Source: Todiramphus chloris collaris
Taxonomy: Eukaryota > Chordata > Aves > Coraciiformes > Alcedinidae
Assembly: GCA_025345505.1 (NCBI GenBank)
Contig: JANVCC010000018.1
Location: 38,985,242 to 39,049,241, forward strand
Reading direction: 5' to 3'
DNA: 64,000 bases
How positions within the stretch are numbered: the stretch's first letter is position 1; every line of letters starts with the position of its first letter. Under the pieces are notes generated by a model. That model was not told the DNA's origin, did not search any database, and saw nothing but the letters and a program-made list of their open reading frames with translations. A program made the position numbers and the translations under genes. Positions 1 through 11,713 of this stretch are shown in pieces.

Positions 1-1598
1 CTGGGACTATTACATTATTTCTGACATCTCAGAAAGCTTTTAGGACTTTTACACAGATGAGACGGTGCTAACCTATTTTGAAGTTGCAGTGTTGCATTTC
101 TCCCGATGAGTGACACCCTGTAGATGTGTTTTCCTCCATGAGCCAAGGTCTCAAGCCTTTTTTTTCATTGTGTACTCTCTTGCTTTCTTAATAGGCAAGG
201 GGTGGCAGGGGAAGAGGAGCAGGGCCCTCAGACCACAGGGGCACTGTCACAAAGGAGGGAGTTTTTTCAGATAAGGTGTCTATAACTAAGCTGTCTACAT
301 CTGATATGGCTCTCCAGGTGACCTTGTATAGTGATGGGAGAGGAACAGGCACTTCTGGGCTGTATGTCACCTCCTCTGCTGCAAGGTGAGGAGCAAGACT
401 CTACAGGTATCTGTAGACAGACAGCAAGACTCTACAGGTATCCATTTCTCTTCACTGACTATCAAGCAAACCCGGACAACTAGCTCCAGTGCCAAGAGTC
501 TATATTGTAGACATCTGATTTTAGCCACCCAAATGACACCTGAGGTATCCAAACCATGACTGAAAGAGAAAGGAATTTCCTAAGCAACTAATTTGTCTCA
601 CTCCAGCCATCTCACTCCCTTAGATTAAAATGTGGTAGCACTGTACACTGACACCTTGGCACACAGGAGACCTGTTCCCCAGATGTGCTCTGGCCAGTGA
701 GCAGGGCATACTTTGCTCTCCTCTCCACAGCAGATAACTGTCAGACACACAAGCCAAGGAGGGTTGGGGCAAATCAAGCGTTGCCACCTGAACCTGGTGC
801 ATGGGACATGACGCAGGCCAGTGCGCTGTGGAGTGGGAACAGGCCTTTTGTGTTAGGTGGTCCTTAAATCAGGTGGGTGATTCAGCCCACGGCACTCCAG
901 AAGCATGAGAAGGAGACAGCAGGAGCAAGGAGGAACATACCCTTGCCATCTCAATGACCTGTACTGAGGGATGCTCACTTGTCTTGATAACCACATTCCT
1001 GGATTTTCACTTCCCTTGCCATTTCTGCCATTTGCTCAGTGAATGAAAGAGCTGAAGAAAAGGAATAGTGAGCTGAAACATCCTGAAAACACTGAGCTAC
1101 TTTCTAGCACACCAAAGAGACGGAAAACCTCTACGTAGAGATGAAGCTGGCCCTGCCACAATCACTGCTTGGACCAAACTCTGAAGTTCTCTTCATACCT
1201 ATCTCTTTTGAGCACTCCACAAATCCCTGACCAACAGGTTGTTATGGTAGTTCAGCAGGGGGCAGATGAGGAAATGCCTTTGTGGATACACTGTAAGGAT
1301 TGGGGCTAAGTTAAACTTCAGGAAGGGAGCTATGATACACATTTCCCTCCTCTTCCAACTCATTCAACAGTCTGCTCCTGAGTTATCAAAATAAAGAGAT
1401 ATCTAAGCCCCATTCCACTGGAACGTGTGGGGGGTTTTTTGGTGTGTTTTCCATATACATTACATGCAGACACAAATACATTTTTGTATACTAGATTCTC
1501 ATACTGAACCCATTAAACTTGAGACAGGAACTGCTGCTGGTGCCCTGTAAGCTGCATCGTGAGGGCAAGCGGGGCCACGGCGTGAGCACACTACTTAC
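1..1598 (-). other. BACH2: BACH2 intron before the last coding exon (partial)
   Basis: Intron sequence downstream of the GTAAGT donor at 1598. It holds a short direct repeat at 392-442 and no recognisable exon, gene or clear transposon. The last BACH2 coding exon is not present here: no open frame continues the zipper heptads. Confidence 0.85.
392..442. repeat. short direct repeat, 31-bp period
   Basis: The 20-base unit AGCAAGACTCTACAGGTATC occurs exactly at 392-411 and 423-442. It is separated by 11 bases (TGTAGACAGAC), which resemble part of the unit. Confidence 0.9.
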
Positions 1599-1805
1599 CA
1601 ACTTGCGGATTTCACATTCTAGGTTCTGAATGCAGTCCAGTTTCCTCTTGCGGCAGCGCTGAGCTGCAATTCGGTTCTTGCTGCGCCGGCGGACGTCGTG
1701 GATGAACTCGAGCTGCTCTGAGGTTAGCTTGTGCATCTTTATCATCATCTGGAAATCATTCCTTGGAAGATCTGTGATTTGATCGACAGGAAAAGGAAGT
1801 TTCAC
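1599..1805 (-). CDS. BACH2: BACH2 CNC/basic-region exon and start of leucine zipper, codons 597-665
   Basis: This exon encodes the DNA-binding end of BACH2. Residues 597-635 are the Cap'n'collar (CNC) segment ([20 protein letters not shown], then [15 protein letters not shown]). Residues 635-651 are the basic region ([17 protein letters not shown]), which contacts the MARE and acts as a nuclear localisation signal. The first zipper heptads ([14 protein letters not shown]) follow. The acceptor is TTTTAG just before GTG AAA CTT at 1805. The donor is TTG|GTAAGT at 1598-1593, a perfect consensus. The 69 codons are in phase 0 and follow the central exon at DRGHE|VKLPFP. The rest of the zipper, the cytoplasmic-localisation region and the stop codon are in a further exon outside the window. 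Open frame beyond 1599 (starting VSSVLTPWP) is intron read-through. Confidence 0.97.
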
Positions 1806-2000
1806 CTAAAACAAACAAATACGAGACAAAGAGCAGAGAGTCACATTTTGCTTGCTGACTGTGAGCCAAACACCAGCGAGCGGAAGGACGATCACCTGTG
1901 CTGCCACCCCCTCAACAAACAACACACCAGGTTTTATATAGAGCACGTTTTTAACACTCCCTTGTGGCACATTGTGCAGGTCCAGCTGGTAAGGATTACA

Positions 2001-2230
2001 GAGAATCGCAGAATGTTAGGGGTTGGAAGGGTCCTCCAAAGATCATCGAGTCCAAGACCCCTCCCAGAGCAGGACAAAACTAGAGCAGATCACGCAGAAA
2101 TGCATCCAGGCAGGTCTTGAAGGTCTCCAGAGAAGGAGACTCCACAACCTCTCTGGGGAGTCTATTCCAATGCTCTACAACTGCTACAGTAAAGAAGTTC
2201 TTCCTCATGTTGAGGTGGATTCCATTACAA
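2001..2230 (-). mobile_element. CR1 LINE 3' fragment
   Basis: On the plus strand it reads GAATCGCAGAATGTTAGGGG, then TTGGAAGGGTCCTCC, ATCATCGAGTCC, GTCTCCAGAGAAGGAGACTCC and TTCTTCCTCATGTTGAGGTGG. This is the reverse complement of the standard avian CR1 3' end. The element is 5'-truncated, moderately diverged and carries no usable frame. ATTACA sits on both sides and could be a short target duplication or chance. Confidence 0.9.
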
Positions 2231-4176
2231 CAGTGATGAAATCAGCAATATAGATGAATAGATGAGAAAAATTTCATCTTTCTAAAAAGCTTTAATAACA
2301 GATCTCCTTGCATAAAAAGAAGGCTCTGTCCACTAAGGGACACAGACTTTTGGAAACGGCTAAGTACCTCACTGCTACTAATTTTAAACTAGTTTCAAGG
2401 AACAGGCTATTACCACAGCAGGAAACTTGTCTGCATGGCCAGCAGGACCGAGAACTTGATGAGGTGTGAGGTTAAAAATGCACCCTGACACCTCAAGTGG
2501 ATGAAAAATACCATATCGCAATTAGGAAAGATTGCCTAATCAGCCTTTCAACTGAACAGTGCACCATATGAGAAGAAAGGGTCAGAGAGGTGTGATGCAA
2601 TGTAACCCACCCTGCTAAAATATACACACTTTGAAATAAACAAATATTTGCTGACATTGCAATATTTTTGTAGATTAAAGAGCACTCAAGTTGCATTTCT
2701 TGAAAAGAAAAAAGAAACTCTCTAAAACCTCAGTCACTTGCAGTAAAGTATTTTTTTTTTCAGGCCCTGAACTGCCATGTTTTGGCTGTAGACCACGCGA
2801 CAGTAGCTCTAGGTTCTGATTTCAGGATTTCCAACCATCTCTCCGACTCCTATCGATTATGCATTAAAGTAAAGCACAGCACAAAGCTCCTGACAGCTTG
2901 GAGCAATGAACTCACACTGTCTCAAAACCTGGAGAATGGCAGATGGGCTCAAAGACTGCTGTTAGCTTTTTTCCCCCAAATCTATCAGCTTGCTCAAATC
3001 AAAGTGAGCACCTCTCCCTACAAACTTCGCTTCACTTGTAGCTTGAGGATGATAACATGACAATCAAAAAAATAATGTTCCTCACTGGACTGCTGTTTGG
3101 TGATCAAATAAGAATCAGCTGTCAAAGCTGAAGGAGATGACAACTAATTGACCCCTTTTTCTTTGAGTCATACTCACACTGCCCAAAAGATGGCAGTAAA
3201 TATTTACATTTCTGTCCCCCTTTCATACAATCCAACCTCTTCAACAAGACTTCTCTGCATATAGGTTACCAAAGAAGATGCAACTTAATTTGTTCCCGCC
3301 AAGCAAAAGATACGGGTTGAAAAGGTTCCTTTTATATTTAAAACATGGTTATCAACTTCAAGTGGGAGATAAAGAAAATAATGACACAGATAAGAAGTTA
3401 TTTTCATTGGAGAAATGAGTTTGCTTATGCAGAACAGTTTGCACACAGCAGCAGCCTTTGGCATTGACTGTCACAGTCCCTCACCGGGCACCCAGACCTG
3501 CCAATAACCAGCTCCTTGCCTTGTTTATGAGTTTTCCTCGTGCTCTTTGATCGTTGTTCTGTGCATCCCCAAGCCTGGGCCACGTGAACACTCAGTGCAA
3601 ACACCTACAGCATCCTTTCAGGTGGCTTCATGACCTGAACATTGCCCCTCTGCCCCATGCGTCCAGGCCCTGCTTCGTAACACACTACTTGACAGGTCAA
3701 TTTAAACCAGCAAGAAACACCAAACACTGCCCCAGTCACCCCAGATTCCTGCTTGTACACACAAAGGCTGACCTTAGGCATAGTGATGTGGACTACCTTG
3801 TTTACAGACTGCTAACTAATGACAAGAAATCGGTTTGGTTTCCCCTCCCTAGCCTTTGAACGGTCAACATAAACTCAGTGTCACCTGCTTTTCTCTCAAG
3901 CTTCAACCAGGGTCTGAAAATGGAAACAGCCTGTGCTTCCCTCTGTAAGACACCAGTTTCACTGCAAAAACAGTCCTTCCACATTCCCATCTCCTTATTC
4001 TCTTAAGTCTAAAGCAGAAAGTGATGTTAACTTGATTTCTCCCTCCCTCTTCCTTTCAAAACATACTTCCAAGGAGAAGATGTGCTTGGAGCTAGAATGG
4101 GAATGAAGGGGAAGCAACTTAAATTTGTCAGGTAGAAGTTGCTGAAGACAAATGGAAAAATAGAAACATATTCATT

Positions 4177-4205
4177 AAAAAAAAAAAAAAGAAAAAAGAA
4201 AAAAA
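4177..4205. repeat. A-rich simple repeat
   Basis: A14 followed by G-interrupted A runs. No retrotransposed gene or SINE body is recognisable beside it. Confidence 0.9.
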
Positions 4206-5237
4206 CGGGGGTTGCAAATAAAACCATCTACCCAGCAAGCCAGAGGCTGCTATCAGTAAACCCAGCATAATCCCACTCCTGTCACAGGCAGCACTGTGCA
4301 GGATTAAAAATGTGAAAGGGAGAGTGGAAGTGAGTCAGACTCATTTCCTTCACCATTCACAGCATTTTTATTGCCTGGCTCCCTCTCCGCAATTAGCCGT
4401 CAAGTGAATAAAAACCCCAGCAAGCCTTTGGCACGGACACGGAGAGGAACTGCGCTGGGACACCGCTGCACTGAGAGCCTAATGGGGTTTGACATCAGCA
4501 CAGGGCAAGACCTTCAGCTGGTACTTATGGTAACGGAGTGGTAAGTTAAATTGCAGGAGCTGGTGATGGTGCCATGGGTGGGATTCACCTGATCCACTCA
4601 GAGTCATCTGAAATGACAAGCTGGGATCAGCTTGTGTTCAGGTCTCTGCTGCTGCCATCGAGGTCAGAGAGGCCTCTGGCTGGCAATGCATCCCGCACGG
4701 CTTCTTGCTCATCCTGGCTGCAGAAGGAGCAGAGGTGAGACTTCGAAAAGGTCTTACAGCTCCTGAGGTAAGTGAGAGAAGCCTTACCCGAGGTGTTTGA
4801 AAAAGCCTAGCTTTTCTAAGATGTGTAAGAAAAACCCAACAAGTATTTTTCTCATAAACTTTTCTTTCTAAAACCTTAAAAACCTTTTATACAGCAAATG
4901 ACTGTGTACTCTTTGGTTCGAGCTATTTCAATTAGAAACATGAGTGGGATCCCTGCTCCTTCCAGGAGCTATTCCAGCCAGATCTAACCTCACAGTGCTT
5001 TAAAATCTGCCCTATCACTACAACTACTCTTTCCCTGCATTTTTACACCGCACAACAAATAAACGGTCACTTTCTGCCACGGCTGCAGCCCCCAACCCAC
5101 CCCAGTGAGAAAGAAAACTTGGTTTATATTTTGTGGCATTTTTTTTACCCCTGTATTAGCATTAGGATGTCAGTGTAAATGTCACTGCTCTGAGTGGCTA
5201 AGGAACAGCAGCAATCTAGACAGACAGGGACAGCCAT

Positions 5238-5247
5238 TGACTCAGCA
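5238..5247. promoter_or_regulatory. MARE-like site (candidate)
   Basis: TGACTCAGCA is the reverse complement of the 10-base MARE core TGCTGAGTCA, the type bound by BACH-small Maf dimers. It is a sequence match only; use is unproven. Confidence 0.3.
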
Positions 5248-5523
5248 CATGAAAGGCCCATCTATAACCAATTAATTCCTTCAAGCTTCACTAGTTAGTG
5301 CCAGCTTGGATCATATGCTGGTTACTGCCGTGCTGCTCACATACCGTACCAGTTACTGCTGCCGCTTCCCTCTCTCCTCACTTTTTTCTTTGGAATAAAG
5401 GAAAGAACCAAGGCCCTGTATTCACTCACATTAAAATATAAACACTGAGTGTTGGCAATTTTCTTATCTCATAAGTAACGTTAGCTTTTTCACTCTTTAT
5501 CTAAATTTCAACAACATCTTCCT

Positions 5524-5857
5524 TGGGAGACCTTATTGCATCCTTGCCGCACTTAAAGGGGGCCTATAAGAAAGATGGGGACAATGTTTTTAGCAGCGCC
5601 TGTTGCAATAGGACAACGGGCAATGGTTGAGCAAAGATGTAGACCAGATACAAGGATGAAATGTTTTATAATGAGGGTAGTGTAACACCGGAACAGGTTG
5701 CCCAGAGAAGCTGTAGATGTCTCATCCCTGGAAGTGTTCGAGGTCAGGCTGGACAGGGCTTTGAGTAATCTGATCTAGTGGGAGGTGTCCTGGCCCATGG
5801 CAGGGGAGCTGGACTAGATGATATTTGGAGGTCCAACTCAAAGCATTCTATAATTCC
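5524..5857 (+). mobile_element. CR1 LINE 3' fragment
   Basis: It starts GAGACCTTATTGCATCC and continues AAAGGGGGCCTATAAGAAAG, ACCGGAACAGGTTGCCCAGA and CTAGATGATATTTGGAGGTCC, ending near GCATTCTATAATTCC. This is the order of the CR1 ORF2 end plus 3' UTR. Several indels break the frame, so it is an old, dead copy. Confidence 0.93.
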
Positions 5858-8800
5858 TTGAGCTTCCAAGTGCTATTAAAAATAATGAACTTCCCAAGCC
5901 TGGTGTAATATCACAGTAACTAAAAGGATTCATATATCATCCATAAGAAAAATGAGTCATTATGTATCAGGCATAGGAGGGTGAAGCTCAAGTGCTCAAG
6001 GTACTAGGTTGACCTTTATAAAAGGTTCAAAACCTTGGTCATTCACTCCAGAGTTGTTAGAAATAAAAGCTGTTGCCTTAATGCTCTTAAATTGAAAGGC
6101 CTTGGAAAGCTCTCAGGACCCACCGAAGCAATCCGGCACAGTGGCCGATTAATTTTTTTTCTTTGATGTAGAAAGGGGTTATTTGCTTCACATAGAAAAT
6201 CCCAACACATGAATGCTGTTTTTCTTAGTATCTTCCTTAGAATGCAAGTCTGTCTTCTATAAATGCTCAGGAAGAAATTCATCCCAGGACAGGAACTGAG
6301 GTGTGTCCACCTATGTTAGGGACTCAATTGCCTAAACACTATTTCAGGCACCATCTGTTGTCCCATAGAATAGGGACCTACCTGTTTTCACTTGGACAGA
6401 GGCTATCCAAGAAGCACAAAGCCAATGGGACACATTTGGTGTAAGAGAAAGGATGGGCAGGATGTACTCTCATTTCTTCACCCCGCTGTCTACTGGCATA
6501 CATAAAACCTACAAAGCTTCTCTTCTTTTCAGGTGTCAAGTTGATAGAGGATTGCAAGAGGAGAACGGTGAGCCCAGGCAGAGAAGACCCACCATTGTGT
6601 TAATAAACCAGGTCTGAAACAGCTTTAATCATCAGGTCCCACTGCAAACAGCCTGTCCTATATGCCACAATTGATGGCTATGTAGTTGCCCGAGGTCAAC
6701 TCCAGCCTCACCTCCTGAAGGCCATGAGAGGTGTTTGGGTCAGGAAATGATGTCTGAGAGGGCACTGCTACGCACATAGAGAAGGCAGCCTGGGTAACCT
6801 TTTGATTTGCCACCTGCCTCAGAGAACTGGGGGAAGGGGCTAGTCCCATGGCTGAGAACTTTAACACGGTGATCAGGAGATATGAGCAGAGTTCTCATCC
6901 TTTAGCCCATCACTGGGACTTGTATTCAGATCACAAACTGCTGGTGTTTAAAAGGCTGGGCTGAGATTTGCTCACAGTGTCCCCAGCTTCCATCCCTTCA
7001 AAGGGTACAATACAATACTCCTGCCCACTAACAGGCTTTTCTGAGGCCAGGGACAGCACAGAAACCCTGACAGAAGCCATAGGTGCATTTGAGCAGGGAA
7101 GATCAGGCTGTGAAATGAGGGGGGATAAAGCGCAGTATTTCTCTAAAAAATCTGCTTTTGCAGAAAAAAAATCAAGAACTGGAGAGTCCTTCAAGAGCTC
7201 CAGTAAGGTCTTCAGCTCAGGGCATAACAGAATGGATTGCAGGCTGCATTGAAATACTACAGTGTTCAAAAGGACCTTCCTGAAATTTTGAACTTGTCAC
7301 AGAAAACTCTCAGTGTTGTTGCAATCCAGTGATTCTCCACTACCAGCATGGGTACCACTCCTAATGGAGAGAGGGAAGGAAACAAAACTGCCATGAAGTT
7401 CATCTCGCAAGACCGATGGTTGCCAAGACTCCATTTAACCAGATGTTGCCAAACACAATTCCCCATGTTCTGCTGATGCCACTGAGAACCCTGGTCAGGA
7501 GAACATCCACCAGAGAAGAATATGGAGAGTAAATTTCTCATGTTCAGATCTGTAAACCTAGTAAGATCAGGAAAGCTGAGATGACCCATCACCAAATTCT
7601 GGGGAGGAACTACATACGAAAGCAAGTTAGCACCATAGCTTGTAGTTTTCTTGGTTGTCCTTTCTATGTAATAATGTTCACTAGACAGAAATATTAAGAA
7701 GATTCAAGATTCAACTTAGATAACTCAGCACAGCTCCAGCAGATTTCTGGTAGAGCAATTTTGGTTTACACTCTTTTACTGGGGCTCTGACTTGTAGTAC
7801 TTTGCTAAGCATCAGCAGATGAACAGAGAGAGGGGTGGCTGCCTGTCACTGAATATGGAGGGGTTTGGGCTCTCACCAGAGGTTATTTGCCTACAATATC
7901 CTCAGTGGTGCAATTGCATTAGCTTTGCCTTTACAGAAATTTCCTTTGAAAAGTGAGTCACTAACCCAGGTGGGAAATTCTTTTGAAATACAAATGAAAG
8001 ACACATTCAATGCAATTCTCTAGATAGCAATAGTTCTTGGAAAGCTCCACCTCTTACCTCCTGCTACTCTTGTTTATTCTTTTCCTAAGAAAACTCACTC
8101 ATCAAATTAGACTGAGCTGAGATTTCTTTTTAACGGGTTTTGCAGTACAATATTTTTTACAAGTTTTCTAACAGAATAAAACCCCATAGATACCTGCTGA
8201 AGAAAAGGAGTATCAAGAAAAGTAGGTAGTGCTGAAGTTTCTGTTCCTAAGTAGGTTAACAGATTGACAGACTACTTCCTTCTCAACAATTCATTATTTC
8301 AAGGCTTATTGTTTTGTTGTTGCTATTTCAAGCGGGATTGTCAGAACCTGCCTGCAAGCACTGAGAGTAAGTTTTCTCTCTAGTGTTATATCCCAATAAT
8401 TGATTTTTAACAACCTGTGGAGGCCTGAGGGAGCTGGGTGAAAAGAGCAGCACGAACTGTTAAATATTTCTGTAAAGTCCCAGCAGCTTAACAGCCTTGT
8501 TCCTGCAACTCTGTGGTGTGGGAACACCCCACATGACACTTGCTGCTTCTGTCATGAAGCTTTAAGGGATATCTCAGAAGATTCTGGGTAGATTTCTTCA
8601 CAGGAAGGAAAACCAAAGGCAAAGATATCCTGGAGAGTATTTACCCCTGGTGTTGCAGGGACTGTCACCTCCTGGGACACTTGCGACTGCTGTCTGCACC
8701 CACTATGGGACAGGGAGCCTGGCCACAGAGTGGGGTCACCTTCACCCACGTGGCACTCACACTGAGCCCTAGCACCCCACTTATGGCACAAAAGAACCTG

Positions 8801-11388
8801 GGTGTGTGTGTTCCTGAACAACATCTATCTGCGGGAAAGCAGAGTGCCTGAAAAAAGCAGGGAAGAAACCTTTCACCTGCTTCTCACACAATCGATACAC
8901 TGGCAAATGATCTTTTCTGTCATTAATTCTGGCACTAACAGCACTCCAGGATCCAAATCAAGACCAACAAGGTCCAAATTCCAGGGGAACTGATCAGCCC
9001 CATGAGATAACCAAGGATCAGAGTCCATCAGGCTTGTTCCCATCAGGCTGTCCCACCTAAACGAAAGCCTACCCGCAGCAGAAGAGCCTGAGCAGCCGCT
9101 CTCCAGGGGGGCAAGTGCCTGTGTGTTGTCCCCAGCTATCTTATCAGAAGAGAAGCCCAACAAACACTGTGTGATCTGATGTGGCAGGGGGCAAGAGACC
9201 TATCTGGGAAGTTGTCAGGACAGCAAGGGCAAATCAATGCTTTTGGGAATGGAGAAAGATTCCCGTGCAGCTTGCAGGGAGGCGAGGACAGAAAGCTGTC
9301 CAGACTGCGATGAGTCTCTCACGCTGTTTTAACGGCAGCTAAACCACTAAAAGTAGGTAGAGCAACTTGTACAAGAGCTTCCTGCTGCTATTCGGTATTT
9401 TCTACTGCCTGGTTTAACATATCCTTCACCGAGGAGTCTGCAGCAGTGGATTTTGCAGGACTGCAGGATACACACCCCAAGTCGCTGTACAAACACACTA
9501 CTGTTTAATGAGGCTGCAATGTCCTTTCTTGTGTTTCTAACAACCTTTACAAATTCATTTTTCAGACAAGATCTATACTGAAGCACTGGTGTGCTACCCT
9601 TGGCTTGTACAGGATAGTGCAGTGCAACTCACCACATTTTTGATACCTGGCAATCCTAAAAAGAAGGAAAAAACCCAAACAAAGCAGCAGCCTTATCACC
9701 AGTCCCAGGGAGAAAACTTGCTCAGCATGGTGCAGAAGTTCTTCCCAGGAGGAAACCAGCAACCAAACCAGGAGTGGAGCAAACCCTTCTTAGCTCTGCC
9801 CCAGAGCCAGTCACGTCTGCCTGCCAGCGGTACACCAAGATGGGCCTCCCACAGCCCACCCATTTGCTCCTCTCATGAACGTCTACCCCCTCATCCACAG
9901 TCTCCTGAACACGTTCACTCATACTTTCTTCAGGAAACCACCACTAGTCCCCTATAACCTTCTCATTTGACTTTTCCAGGCTCATTTCTGCTGCAGCATC
10001 TCCACACAATTAGCCAATTATGACAGCTAATTAATCATCAAACCCCAAAAGGCTAACCTCCTGCCCTCGTTGCTGCCTCATGCTGCGCATTAGCCCTTGC
10101 TAAGCAAGCAGCACATGTGGATGGAGATCTGATGTCCCTCTCATTCCCACTCTCTCCCTGCTCCCTTCTGCCCCTCTGAAGGCAGGACGTTGCCGAGTAA
10201 GCTTGGTATGGCCAAGCAGAGCTGTTCTGATGTAGGGCTTTGCAAATGAGGTCCTACCCACAGTATCCCAGGTAGCCTCCCAAGGAGGCTCCTCTCCCTT
10301 TTGCACTATCCCCAGCTAAGGACATGGGGACAACCAAAAACTACTGGTACAGCATGACAGGGATTAGGACACCAGAGCTCCCCAGGCTCTTCAGCCCTTC
10401 CTCAGCAAAAGCACCTAACTAAATGAACCACCCATACCTGTCTGGAAAGTATCCTCCAGAGCTTGGGATGTAACTGGAGTAAGGATTGAGGGATAAAATA
10501 TAGTTTGCTCTTTTCATCCCTAGCCCACAACTAAGCTCACCTGGTTCTGAACTGGGTGCTCACAGCACATGACCCCCCCCAACTTGCACTCACTGCTCCC
10601 CACGCTGAAGCACAAGCTCTCAGCGGAGTATTTCAGAATTACTGGAGGAGCCAGATAATGCGCCTTCACCCAGAGGTTGTCAAGGTCATGCAGTTTCTTA
10701 ACGAAACTCTGTGAAAAGATCTGGTCTTCTTTCAGTTTCTGGGCTCCACAACCAATCTCCGTGATTTAAGTCTTCCCTCAAAATAGTGACTTCACACAGT
10801 TTATTCATTCACGGTTAGCTAGTTATCACCACAGCATCTCCAGATGGACCATCTCTAGTTTTCTCCTCCCTCTCGTGGGAGAGCCACATGGAAATTCACA
10901 GCTTGCTCCTCATCCCCAGACCACCCCACCTGCCGTTCTCCTAACAGTCCTGGAAATTAAAGGATAACTTTTCTCTGAAGCCATTTATGCAATGGCTGCT
11001 AAAGCTCACCACCAAACCAAGTGGGGTGACGGGCGGGAAACATCATCTCGGTTGACACCTAATGGGGACAAATCCCATTACTTGCACGTGCAGGACGCAC
11101 ACAGAGGGAAGATGACTGGAATACCGTTCCCACAGCTGAGGGTGGACAAATATGCAACTAACTGTTCAAGTTATTTCACACCTCTTTCTCCTCCCACTCT
11201 GTCTGCCTCCTCTACATGGGCTGTTTGTTAGTGATCTGCAGCACGGGCTCTTTGAGCGGGATGCCCAAACGGTGCCAGTGAAGGCATGGCCTGAAGATGC
11301 TCAAACACACCAGCAGCTACAGCAAGAGGAGCTGGACCCACCTTTGCAAATTAAGGACGAGGAACTGTGCTTTGTGCCTTGCAGATGA

Positions 11389-11415
11389 GGGAGGGAGGGA
11401 CTGAGGGAGGGAGGG
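11389..11415 (+). other. G-quadruplex motif, six GGG runs
   Basis: GGG runs at 11389, 11393, 11397, 11405, 11409 and 11413 are separated by single A loops and one five-base loop. This fits the G3-N1-7 pattern strongly. It lies 300 bases downstream of the central exon's donor in the BACH2 intron. The G-rich strand is the template strand for BACH2. Confidence 0.85.
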
Positions 11416-11713
11416 AGGAGGACAGGACACTGCTAGCAGACTCCTGAGCACGTCAACACGCTCTCGTCATTCAGCAGTTTGCTATTGTCCCATACCCAAA
11501 TTCTGATAAGGGCCAAATACCCCGGAGGTCAAGCGGACCTATTTACGTGAAGTCGACCACGCGCACTCAGCTGATGAGGTAATAAATAGAAGTTACTCTT
11601 TGCTTCTGTAAACAAAGAAAGTGCTGGGGAAATGCCAAGTCACTCGAGAGAATCAAGGAGCAATTAATTGGGTCACAATGACTGCAATATATGTACTTAT
11701 TTTAAATCCCTAC

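Larger units (their letters stand above)
1806..11713 (-). other. BACH2: BACH2 intron, 9.9 kb, between central and CNC exons
   Basis: Phase-0 intron bounded by GTAGGG at 11713 and TTTTAG at 1806. Contents: a minus-strand CR1 piece at 2001-2230, an A-rich run at 4177-4205, a plus-strand CR1 piece at 5524-5857, a MARE-like site at 5238, a C8 tract at 10573-10580 and a GGGA-repeat G-quadruplex motif at 11389-11415. The remaining open frames are short and unlike any family I recognise. Confidence 0.9.
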
